DNA from: LH-M37 sp032251315
GTDB lineage: Bacteria > Pseudomonadota > Gammaproteobacteria > SZUA-229
DNA: 12,543 nucleotides
Direction of reading: 5' to 3'
NCBI GenBank assembly: GCA_032251315.1
Contig: JAVVEE010000072.1
Location: 1 to 12,543, forward strand
The position numbers were made by a program, and so were the translations under genes. Shown here piece by piece: positions 6,900-12,543 of this stretch. Each line of letters begins with the position of its first letter. Position 1 is the first letter of the stretch. The notes under the pieces are model-generated. The model ran no database searches, was not told the origin of the DNA, and saw only the letters and a program-made list of their open reading frames with translations.

Positions 6900-7413
6900 T
6901 AAGACATAGTTGGTAAAACATAGTTGGCAGTAGGCAGTTTGCAGTTGGCAGTTAAAAGCCGGGCATTTAAGGCATTGGTCCACAGATGAACACCGATGAA
7001 CAAAAGCCTCGGTTCGCGAAGAACGCACTAAAATGCCGGGAGCATTTTGAACGCACGCAGTGCGGCCCGCAGGGCGAATTACAGGAAGTAATTCGTAACC
7101 AAGGATAGCGCGTAGTAAAAAAACCATTAAAAAAATTATTGTTTTAGCCTTTTTCGCGTCCTTGGCGTTCTTCGCGGACTAAAGCTTTTGCTTTCACCTG
7201 TGGACATATGTTTTTATGGCATTATCATAAGTCCACATTTTGCGTATTTCACGGATAAAGACAAAACCTCGGTCCGCGAAGAACGCGAAGAACGCCAAAA
7301 AAACCATTAAAGGTTTTGCTTTTTTCGCGTCCTTCGCGTCTTTCGCGGACTAAAGCTTTTGATTTCATTTGCGTTTATCTGCATCCACCTGTGGATATAT
7401 GTTTTTATGGCAT
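6900..7413. repeat. Compound palindromic repeat (two tandem copies, one interrupted) filling the queG-gltX gap
   Basis: The 588-base gap 6885-7472 has no credible gene and is mostly repeat. The first copy has a left arm with a doubled ACATAGTTGG edge (6903-6923), heptamers (about 6922-6950), GGCATTGGTCCACAGATGAA and CGCGAAGAACGC (7015-7026). The exact complement GCGTTCTTCGCG at 7165-7176 forms its right arm, followed by GACTAAAGCTTTTG and CCTGTGGACATATG. The second copy has left arm 7267-7296, centre hairpin AAAACC/GGTTTT (7300-7317) and right arm 7327-7356, then the same GACTAAAGCTTTTG ... CCTGTGGATATATG and TTTTTATGGCATT. A further inverted repeat, TGTGGACATATG (7199-7210) and CATAAGTCCACA (7226-7237), links the two copies. 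Neither right arm ends in heptamers, unlike the complete element near pgi. Confidence 0.85.
7030..7095 (+). repeat. Four-hairpin array, copy B (inside the compound repeat)
   Basis: Four perfect small hairpins lie almost end to end. H1 is AAAATGC-CGGGA-GCATTTT (7030-7048). H2 is CGCAC-GCA-GTGCG (7052-7064). H3 is GCCC-GCA-GGGC (7065-7075). H4 is CGAATTAC-AGGAA-GTAATTCG (7075-7095, sharing one base with H3). The spacer between H1 and H2 is GAA. The block is bordered by ACTA (7027-7030) and TAGT (7113-7116) and sits exactly where the left CGCGAAGAACGC arm of the host repeat should continue, so it looks inserted. A second array at 9196-9256 has the same plan in opposite orientation. Confidence 0.85.
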
Positions 7414-7422
7414 TTTTAAGAC

Positions 7423-7428
7423 TATAGT
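7423..7428 (+). promoter_or_regulatory. Possible -10 hexamer for gltX
   Basis: TATAGT lies 44 bases before the gltX ATG, just outside the end of the repeat. At 16-18 bases upstream there is only T-rich sequence (TGTTTT / GTTTTT), a weak -35 that would belong to the repeat's final TGTTTTTATGG. This is a candidate only. Confidence 0.3.
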
Positions 7429-7472
7429 CGTCCTGACCTTTAATTTTTACACATTTAACCGGCCAAAATATT

Positions 7473-8870
7473 ATGACAGTCCGTACCCGATTTGCCCCCA
7501 GTCCCACCGGTTATCTCCACATTGGTGGTGCCCGCACTTCGCTGTTCTCATGGCTGTACGCCAAAAAAATGGGCGGCGTGTTTGTCCTGCGCATCGAAGA
7601 TACCGACCGGGAGCGCTCAACGCAGGAAGCGGTCGATGCCATTCTCGACGGCATGGAGTGGCTGGGCATGGAGCACGATGAAGGCCCGTATTACCAGACC
7701 CAGCGGTTTGACCGCTACAAGGAGGTGATTCAGCAACTGCTGGACAGTGGCCACGCCTATTATTGCAGCTGCTCCAGAAAGCGCCTGGAAAAACTGCGTG
7801 AGCAGCAGATGGCGGCTAAGGAAAAGCCCAAGTATGACGGCTGCTGTCGTGACAAAGGCTTGAGTGCGGCGGATGACACGGTGATACGTTTCAAAAACCC
7901 GCTCGACGGCGAAGTCACCATTACCGACCATGTGCGCGGCACGGTGGTGATCAAGAACAGGGAGCTGGACGACCTGATCATCGAGCGCTCCGACGGCACC
8001 CCTACCTATAACCTGACCGTGGTGGTGGATGACTGGGACATGAAAATCACCCATGTTATTCGCGGCGATGACCATCTGAACAACACCCCGCGCCAAATCA
8101 ACATTTTGAATGCGCTCGGCGCCAGCATTCCCGAATATGCACACCTGCCGATGATCAACGGCCCGGACGGCAAGAAACTCTCCAAGCGCCACGGCGCGGT
8201 CAGCGTCATGCAATACCATGAAGAGGGCTATCTGAAAGAGGCGGTGATCAATTACCTGGTACGTCTGGGCTGGTCGCACGGTGATCAGGAGATCTTCACC
8301 CTGGAAGAGATGATCGAAAAATTCGATATCAAGGACATCAACAAGTCCTCCTCCAATTTCAGCATCGAGAAATTGCAGTGGATGAACCAGCAATACCTGA
8401 TGAGCCTCGACCCGGTGAACGTGGCCGAGCAGCTGGCCTTCTATATGATGGAACACGGCATCAAAATCGAAACCGGCCCGGCACTGGTCGAAATTGTGCT
8501 GCTGCTGCGCGAACGCAGCAGCACGCTGGTGGAGATGGTGGAAAATAGCCGTTTCTTCTACGAAGCGGTCTCAGAATATGACGCCAAGGCGGTGAAAAAA
8601 CACATCAAACCGGGCACGGTTGAGATTCTGCGATCGGTCAGGCAGAAGTTTTCAGCGCTGGAAGAGTGGTATGCCGACGAGATTCATCATGTGATTCAGG
8701 AAGTGGTCAACGAGCTGGAGACAGGCTTTCCAAAAGTGGCGCAGCCGCTACGCATAGCGGTAACCGGCTCAACCACCTCGCCATCCATCGATACCACGCT
8801 CGACCTGCTGGGCAAGGAGAAAACCCTGAGCAGAATTGACAAGCTGCTGGTCTTTATCGCAAACCAGTAA
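7473..8870 (+). CDS. gltX: Glutamyl-tRNA synthetase
   Basis: This cytosolic class I synthetase charges tRNA-Glu. Its 465 residues are the typical length. The N-terminus RFAPSPTGYLHIGGAR carries the HIGH-type motif (HIGG at 16-19), and the second nucleotide-binding motif is KLSKRHG (KLSKR at 235-239). The family block VVVDDWDMKITHVIRGDDHLNNTPRQ lies between them (the pieces VDDWDMKITHVIRGDDHL and NTPRQ are clear). A zinc-binding insert is present with Cys98, Cys100 and Cys125; the fourth E. coli ligand, His127, is Asp127 here. The C-terminal anticodon-binding helical domain appears complete. The start is fixed by family alignment, since MTVRTRFAPSPTG is the standard beginning; there is no clear Shine-Dalgarno upstream (GGCC then an A/T stretch). 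The gene is followed 82 bases later by tRNA-Ala on the same strand. Confidence 0.97.
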   Translation: MTVRTRFAPSPTGYLHIGGARTSLFSWLYAKKMGGVFVLRIEDTDRERSTQEAVDAILDGMEWLGMEHDEGPYYQTQRFDRYKEVIQQLLDSGHAYYCSCSRKRLEKLREQQMAAKEKPKYDGCCRDKGLSAADDTVIRFKNPLDGEVTITDHVRGTVVIKNRELDDLIIERSDGTPTYNLTVVVDDWDMKITHVIRGDDHLNNTPRQINILNALGASIPEYAHLPMINGPDGKKLSKRHGAVSVMQYHEEGYLKEAVINYLVRLGWSHGDQEIFTLEEMIEKFDIKDINKSSSNFSIEKLQWMNQQYLMSLDPVNVAEQLAFYMMEHGIKIETGPALVEIVLLLRERSSTLVEMVENSRFFYEAVSEYDAKAVKKHIKPGTVEILRSVRQKFSALEEWYADEIHHVIQEVVNELETGFPKVAQPLRIAVTGSTTSPSIDTTLDLLGKEKTLSRIDKLLVFIANQ

Positions 8871-8907
8871 TGGATGTGAAATTGGGCGTAAAAGTGAGCT
8901 GAGTTCG

Positions 8908-8936
8908 TTTACTTTGAAAAGTGAATCAAGTATAGT
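8908..8936 (+). promoter_or_regulatory. Promoter of tRNA-Ala
   Basis: TTTACT (8908-8913) and TATAGT (8931-8936) are separated by exactly 17 bases, a good sigma-70 arrangement. The following CCTCGCCACCC is GC-rich, the kind of discriminator known in stringently controlled stable-RNA promoters. Transcription would start about 10 bases before the mature tRNA. Confidence 0.7.
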
Positions 8937-8952
8937 CCTCGCCACCCAAATC

Positions 8953-9028
<76 letters not shown>

Positions 9029-9122
9029 ATATTTTTGTAAAGTCGTTTAGTTGCTTTAGATCTGCTCTTTTGTTTTCAGGGGCGGCGGCATGAATTTAAA
9101 AGCGTTCTGATTGATTGTTAAG

Positions 9123-9281
9123 CTGTCATCTCGAACGCAGAGAGAGATCTTTAACTGTTTGATTGTGCAGAGAGATTAAAAACAAGATTTACTGCGGGCA
9201 TCCTTGCCCTGCGCCCTTTGGGCCAGCTTCGCTGTTCAAATCGCTCCATGCGATTTAGTCTCCTTGCAGTCGAAATGACAG
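9123..9281. repeat. MITE-like element with CTGTCATYTCGA inverted termini
   Basis: The left end CTGTCATCTCGAACGCA (9123-9139) and the right end TGCAGTCGAAATGACAG (9265-9281) are inverted and match at 14 of 17 positions. A second, internal copy of the GCAGAGAGAT portion follows the left end (about 9167-9176). The right half carries a four-hairpin array. No transposase or credible coding frame is inside, so it would be non-autonomous if mobile. Within the 377-base gap between tRNA-Ala and rmlB, I see nothing I can name in 9029-9122 or 9282-9390. Confidence 0.65.
9196..9256 (-). repeat. Four-hairpin array, copy A
   Basis: Read on the minus strand, the order is H1 AAATCGC-ATGGA-GCGATTT (9256-9238), spacer GAA, H2 CAGC-GAA-GCTG (9234-9224), H3 GCCC-AAA-GGGC (9223-9213), then H4 GGGCA-AGGA-TGCCC (9209-9196) after a three-base GCA spacer. 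All stems are perfect. The order, the GAA spacer, the loop lengths (5, 3, 3, 4-5) and the purine-rich loops match the array at 7030-7095. The stems of H1, H2 and H4 differ in sequence while staying paired. Confidence 0.82.
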
Positions 9282-9405
9282 ATAAATCAGAGACTCCTTA
9301 GGAACGGTTTTTAGTACTCACTTCCCAGGTTCTCCAGATTGTTAACGCGCTATAGGCTTTGTAATGGCGTAACACATTGTTTTAAAAAGATATAAGGATT
9401 TTCAA

Positions 9406-10461
9406 GTGAAGATAATCGTAACAGGCGGCGCTGGTTTTATTGGCTCCGCAGTCATTCGTCAATACATCAACGATACCGAACACGAAATCATTAATCTGGA
9501 TGCGCTGACCTACGCAGGCAATCTGGAATCACTGACGACAGTGTCTGACCATCCCCGCTATCATTTCGAACATGCCGATATCTGTGATGCCGCTGCGGTG
9601 CAGCGCATATTCGAGCACTACCAGCCCGACGCCGTCATGCATCTGGCCGCCGAGTCGCATGTTGATCGTTCCATTGACGGCCCAGCCGACTTTATCCAGA
9701 CCAACATCGTGGGCACCTACATCCTGCTGGATGCGGCGAAAAAATACTGGGAGCAGCTGGAGGCCGGTAAAAAAGCCGCGTTCCGGTTCCATCACGTCTC
9801 CACCGACGAAGTCTATGGCGACCTCGAAGCCGACGGCTTTTTCACCGAAGAAACCAGCTACGAACCCAGCTCACCCTATTCAGCCAGCAAGGCCTCATCC
9901 GACCATCTGGTCAGAGCCTGGCACCGCACCTATGGCCTGCCCATCGTCATCACCAACTGCTCCAACAACTATGGCGGCTACCAGTTCCCGGAAAAACTCA
10001 TCCCGCTGGTGACCCTCAACGCGCTGGCCGGCAAGCCTTTGCCCATCTATGGCGACGGCTCGCAAATCCGCGACTGGCTACACGTCGACGACCACGCCCG
10101 CGCCCTGCGACTGGTACTCGAAACCGGCAAAACCGGCGAAACCTACAACATCGGCGGGCATAACGAAAAAACCAACCTGCAAGTAGTGAAAACCATCTGC
10201 GCCCTGCTCGACCAGCTGGTACCCGATTCGCCCCACAAACCCCACGAATCACTCATTACCTACGTCACAGACCGCCCCGGCCACGATCTTCGTTATGCCA
10301 TAGATGCCAGTAAAATCGCCCGCGAACTGGGCTGGCTGCCGCAGGAGACATTCGAAAGCGGCATGGAAAAAACCATCCAGTGGTATCTGGATAATGGCGA
10401 ATGGTGTCGGCATGTGCAGGATGGGAGCTATCAGGGTCAGAGGCTTGGGGTTAAAACATAA
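9406..10461 (+). CDS. rmlB: dTDP-glucose 4,6-dehydratase
   Basis: The second enzyme of dTDP-L-rhamnose synthesis, it converts dTDP-glucose to dTDP-4-keto-6-deoxyglucose with bound NAD. It belongs to the extended short-chain dehydrogenase family and has 351 residues, the normal length. Visible landmarks are the NAD-binding TGGAGFIGSAVIR at the start, AAESHVDRSI, the catalytic Thr133-Asp134-Glu135 in STDEVYGD, the Tyr158-xxx-Lys162 pair in PYSASKASSDH, and NCSNNYGGYQFPEKLIP. The start is GTG with AAGGA seven bases upstream (9394-9398); no in-frame ATG fits the N-terminal fold better. It opens a same-strand rml cluster. The TAA stop falls inside AAAACATAAAACATAG, the edge of the following repeat, so the final Lys-Thr may be repeat-encoded as in pgi. 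Confidence 0.96.
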   Translation: MKIIVTGGAGFIGSAVIRQYINDTEHEIINLDALTYAGNLESLTTVSDHPRYHFEHADICDAAAVQRIFEHYQPDAVMHLAAESHVDRSIDGPADFIQTNIVGTYILLDAAKKYWEQLEAGKKAAFRFHHVSTDEVYGDLEADGFFTEETSYEPSSPYSASKASSDHLVRAWHRTYGLPIVITNCSNNYGGYQFPEKLIPLVTLNALAGKPLPIYGDGSQIRDWLHVDDHARALRLVLETGKTGETYNIGGHNEKTNLQVVKTICALLDQLVPDSPHKPHESLITYVTDRPGHDLRYAIDASKIARELGWLPQETFESGMEKTIQWYLDNGEWCRHVQDGSYQGQRLGVKT

Positions 10462-10636
10462 AACATAGTAGGCAGTTGGCAGTTGGCAGTTGGCAGTTAA
10501 AACATAATATGCAGTTTGTAGTTAATTATAGATAGGCAATAATAGGCTATTAGTAATAGGCAGGCAGTAAGTAAGCAGTAAGCAGTAAAAAGCTTTTAAC
10601 TGCCTACTGCAAACTGCCTACTGCCAACTATTTTTT
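10451..10636. repeat. Heptamer palindrome between rmlB and the four-helix-bundle gene
   Basis: The left arm has the edge TTAAAACATAAAACATAG (10451-10468) and four heptamers AGTAGGC/AGTTGGC x3 (10467-10494), then TTAAAA. The right arm reads TTTTAACTGCC with four heptamers (10598-10625) and AACTATTTTTT. Between them is a degenerate AT-rich tract with scattered GGCA/AGTA pieces. A tighter local hairpin exists between GCAGTAAGCAGTA (about 10575-10587) and TACTGC-type heptamers (10594-10610). The palindrome overlaps the rmlB stop on one side and ends directly before the next gene's Shine-Dalgarno on the other. Confidence 0.85.
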
Positions 10637-10648
10637 AAGGAGCTCAAC

Positions 10649-10993
10649 ATGGCATTTGAAGATCTGGATGTATGGAAACGTTCTGCTGGACTCAGTGCCG
10701 AAATTTATAAAGAATTGCAGCAGCTAAAAGATTATGGCTTTAAAGACCAGATTACGCGCTCTGGTCTGTCTATACCCAGCAATATTGCTGAAGGCATGGA
10801 TCGAAACTCCGTAAAAGAAAAATTGAATTTTTTATCGTATGCCAAAGCATCCTGTGCAGAATTAAGAACACAGACCTACATCGGCATTAAAATCGAATAC
10901 ATATCAAAGGAGACAGGTAAGAGATGGGTAGCAGAAACAAAAGAAATATCAGCCATGCTAGTAGGACTAATAAACTCAATCAAACAACAGTGA
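10649..10993 (+). CDS. Four-helix-bundle protein of the S23 / 23S rRNA intervening-sequence family
   Basis: This 114-residue protein starts AFEDLDVWKRSAGLSAEIYKE and contains ITRSGLSIPSNIAEGMDRNS (about 36-55), FLSYAKASCAELRTQ and a final helix. These are the hallmarks of the small four-helix-bundle family first noted inside 23S rRNA intervening sequences. The same fold is used by Avd, the accessory protein of diversity-generating retroelements, but no reverse transcriptase or template repeat is visible here. Its biochemical role is unknown. The start is well supported by AAGGAG six bases upstream (10637-10642). It sits between rmlB and rmlA, has no known step in rhamnose synthesis, is clearly AT-richer than its neighbours, and is flanked on both sides by heptamer repeats, which suggests separate acquisition. 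Confidence 0.93.
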   Translation: MAFEDLDVWKRSAGLSAEIYKELQQLKDYGFKDQITRSGLSIPSNIAEGMDRNSVKEKLNFLSYAKASCAELRTQTYIGIKIEYISKETGKRWVAETKEISAMLVGLINSIKQQ

Positions 10994-11043
10994 GCACTCA
11001 CAGTACAAAGCTTTTTTTGAATTTGAATTTGAACTTGCCTTTG

Positions 11044-11115
11044 CTGCCAACTGCCAACTGCCAACTGCCAACTATGTTTTCACTGCCAACTGCCAACTGC
11101 CAACTGCCAACTATC
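11044..11115 (+). repeat. Double (CTGCCAA)4 block forming the rmlA upstream region
   Basis: Four CTGCCAA heptamers (11044-11071) are followed by CTATGTTTTCA, then four more (11083-11110) and CTATC. Both blocks have the right-arm orientation; no left arm is adjacent. The nearest complementary block is the left arm at 10467-10494, on the far side of the four-helix-bundle gene. The preceding stretch 11017-11034 contains a short GAATTT-type hexamer repeat. The second block ends 13 bases before the rmlA start codon. Confidence 0.92.
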
Positions 11116-11123
11116 ACTTCATC

Positions 11124-12011
11124 ATGAAAGGAATAATCCTGGCCGGCGGTTCCGGCACGCGTCTTTATCCCATTACCCAGGGTCTGAGCAAACAGCTCGT
11201 GCCTGTCTACGACAAGCCGATGATCTATTATCCGCTGTCGGTGCTCATGCTCGCCGGTATCACCGAGGTACTTATCATCTCCACACCGCATGATCTGCCG
11301 CAATTTAAAACTTTATTGGGCGATGGTGCGGACATCGGCATGTCATTTACCTATGCCGAACAGCCTTTGCCCGAAGGGCTGGCGCAGGCGTTCATCATCG
11401 GCGAAGAATTTATTGGCAATGACGATGTGTGTCTGATACTGGGCGACAATATTTTCTATGGCCATGGCCTGACCGACATGCTGGCAAGCTCTATCGCCAA
11501 TGTTAAGAACGATAAAAAAGCGACAGTGTTCGGCTATTACGTTAAAGACCCCGAGCGTTACGGTGTGGCTGAATTTGATGCCAAAGGTAATGTATTGAGC
11601 ATCGAAGAAAAGCCGGAAAGTCCTAAAAGCCATTACGCGGTAGTGGGGCTGTATTTTTACCCCAACAGCGTGGTCGAAATGGCCAAACAGATCAAACCAT
11701 CGAAAAGAGGCGAGCTGGAAATCACCACTGTTAACCAGAAATATCTGGAGCAGGGCGATTTAAAAGTCGAGCTCATGGGCCGTGGTTACGCCTGGCTGGA
11801 CACCGGCACACATGAAAGTTTGCTGGAAGCCTCTAACTTCATCCAGACCATCGAAAATCGTCAGGGCCTGAAAGTTGCCTGCATCGAAGAGATCGCCTAC
11901 GAAATGGGCTACATCAGCAAAGAAAAACTAATTGAGCTGGCGCAGCCCTTAAAGAAAAACCAGTATGGCGAATATCTGATACGCCGGGCGAATGAGGACG
12001 TTTTGACTTAA
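11124..12011 (+). CDS. rmlA: Glucose-1-phosphate thymidylyltransferase
   Basis: The first enzyme of dTDP-L-rhamnose synthesis, it joins glucose-1-phosphate and dTTP to dTDP-glucose and is typically feedback-inhibited by dTDP-rhamnose. Its 295 residues fit the long RmlA type. It opens with the nucleotide-binding motif GGSGTRLYPIT (8-18), followed by SKQLVPVYDKPMIYYPLS. Further along are LGDNIFYG (Asp108), EEKPESPKSHYAVVGLYFY and GRGYAWLDTGTHESLLEA. The ATG is fixed by the conserved MKGIILAGG start. There is no Shine-Dalgarno; the bases before it are the heptamer block and CTATCACTTCATC. The TAA stop lies inside TTAAAAGATAG, the edge of the next repeat. It sits between the four-helix-bundle gene and rmlC. 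Confidence 0.96.
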   Translation: MKGIILAGGSGTRLYPITQGLSKQLVPVYDKPMIYYPLSVLMLAGITEVLIISTPHDLPQFKTLLGDGADIGMSFTYAEQPLPEGLAQAFIIGEEFIGNDDVCLILGDNIFYGHGLTDMLASSIANVKNDKKATVFGYYVKDPERYGVAEFDAKGNVLSIEEKPESPKSHYAVVGLYFYPNSVVEMAKQIKPSKRGELEITTVNQKYLEQGDLKVELMGRGYAWLDTGTHESLLEASNFIQTIENRQGLKVACIEEIAYEMGYISKEKLIELAQPLKKNQYGEYLIRRANEDVLT

Positions 12012-12078
12012 AAGATAGTTGGCAGTTATGAGTTGGCAGTTGGCAGTAAAATCCTTAAGATTTTAACTGCCAACTATC
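12008..12078. repeat. Short heptamer hairpin between rmlA and rmlC
   Basis: GATAGTTGGCAGTT (12014-12027) is the exact complement of AACTGCCAACTATC (12065-12078). Inside lie two more heptamers and a perfect inner hairpin TAAAATC-CTTAA-GATTTTA (12047-12065). This is a compact version of the larger palindromes, without the CGCGAAG layer. It begins within the rmlA stop region and could form a stable stem in the rmlA-rmlC transcript. Confidence 0.88.
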
Positions 12079-12116
12079 CTTTAGCTAATAATTTATATTT
12101 ACGAAACCATGAGTTT

Positions 12117-12543
12117 ATGAAAATAATTGAAACAGGAATTCCCGATGTTTTTATCATCGAGCCCAAGGTATTCGGCGATGAACGCGGTTTCTTTTTTGAA
12201 AGCTTCAACAAAAAAAGGTTTCAGGAACTAACCGGCATAGACAGGGAGTTTGTCCAGGACAACCATTCCAAATCTTCAAAAGGCGTATTGCGCGGACTGC
12301 ATTACCAGATCAAACAGCCGCAGGGCAAACTGGTGCGCGTCGTCAGCGGTGAGGTCTTCGATGTCGCGGTCGATCTTAGAAAATCATCCGCTACCTTTGG
12401 CCAGTGGGCAGGCGTGAACCTGTCCGCAGAAAATAAACGCCAGTTCTGGGTACCCGAAGGCTTTGCCCACGGATTTATAGTGCTGTCAGAATCCGCGGAA
12501 TTTCTCTATAAAACCACCGATTACTACGCCCCTGAACACGAAC
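12117..12543 (+). CDS. rmlC: dTDP-4-dehydrorhamnose 3,5-epimerase, truncated by the window end
   Basis: The third enzyme of the pathway, it epimerises C3 and C5 of dTDP-4-keto-6-deoxyglucose. The visible 142 residues start MKIIETGIPDVFIIEPKVFG. They include DERGFFFESFNKKRF, QDNHSKSSKGVLRGLHYQ with the catalytic His62 and nearby Arg59, QGKLVRVVSGEVFDVAVDLR and FWVPEGFAHGF. This is the standard cupin-fold order; about 40 residues, including the second catalytic region, lie beyond the edge. The nearby ATG at 12109 is followed at once by a stop in its own frame (Met-Ser-Leu-stop), which overlaps the rmlC ATG. A Shine-Dalgarno is weak, so coupling or a leaderless-like mode is possible. rmlD would be expected nearby but is not seen. 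Confidence 0.96.
   Translation, partial: MKIIETGIPDVFIIEPKVFGDERGFFFESFNKKRFQELTGIDREFVQDNHSKSSKGVLRGLHYQIKQPQGKLVRVVSGEVFDVAVDLRKSSATFGQWAGVNLSAENKRQFWVPEGFAHGFIVLSESAEFLYKTTDYYAPEHE

Noticed and set aside
6894..7127. 77-codon minus-strand frame between queG and gltX
   Set aside because: It runs through the heptamers, palindrome arms and hairpin array; its translation is repeat-derived.
7617..8456. 279-codon minus-strand frame antisense to gltX
   Set aside because: gltX is certain on the plus strand; the antisense frame is a codon-bias shadow, His/Val/Ala-rich with no recognisable domain.
9029..9070. Terminator after tRNA-Ala
   Set aside because: There is a short T-run but no preceding stem outside the tRNA itself.
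9330..9400. Promoter for rmlB
   Set aside because: TATAGG and similar hexamers occur, but none has a credible -35 at proper spacing; an ops/JUMPstart-type element is not seen.
10649..10993. Avd-like gene considered as part of a diversity-generating retroelement
   Set aside because: No reverse transcriptase, variable-repeat/template-repeat pair or target gene is visible; the family resemblance is at the fold level only.
11044..11110. Heptamer blocks considered as a CRISPR array
   Set aside because: The units are 7 bp, directly tandem with no unique spacers, and no cas genes are present.

Overview
The window looks like chromosomal DNA of a gammaproteobacterium. This rests on protein resemblance only: a PEP carboxylase with the enterobacterial-type C-terminus (AAGMRNTG), a glucose-6-phosphate isomerase and a QueG close to the E. 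coli proteins, a small FimV-like protein, and a tRNA-Ala with an encoded CCA end. I cannot place it below class. Coding GC looks moderate (a little above 50% by eye); the repeats and one small gene are visibly AT-richer.

Layout. (1) 131-621, minus strand: a FimV-like membrane protein gene, preceded by a possible 34-codon small ORF whose stop overlaps its start. (2) 727-3716, minus: ppc, followed by a perfect 19-bp hairpin. (3) 3839-5482, plus: pgi, divergent from ppc. (4) 5811-6884, minus: queG, convergent with pgi. (5) 7473-8870, plus: gltX, then a tRNA-Ala(GGC) with its own good promoter. (6) 9406 to the right edge, plus: a dTDP-L-rhamnose cluster, rmlB - four-helix-bundle (S23/IVP family) gene - rmlA - rmlC (cut by the window end). 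rmlD is not present here. The rml enzymes convert glucose-1-phosphate and dTTP to the rhamnose precursor used in O-antigen or capsule. pgi and ppc are central carbon enzymes; queG and gltX/tRNA-Ala serve translation.

The unusual content is between the genes. Almost every gap from pgi onward, and the left edge, holds members of a nested repeat family. The outermost layer is a heptamer array (AGTTGGC)n on one side and its complement (GCCAACT)n on the other, with the edge sequence TTAAAACATAG. Inside it lies a layer resembling GGTCCACAGATGAACAC, and inside that CGCGAAG-type tandem repeats around an AT-rich centre, so complete copies are imperfect palindromes of about 350 bp. The edge sequence contains stop codons in two frames, the third frame being closed a few codons further in. 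It directly supplies or overlaps the stop codons of pgi, rmlB, rmlA and queG.

A second, independent feature is a pair of compact four-hairpin arrays (7030-7095, and 9196-9256 in opposite orientation). They share order, spacing and loop character but differ in stem sequence in a compensatory way. Each is nested in a different host repeat. This conserved secondary structure with changing primary sequence is the strongest candidate here for an undescribed element.
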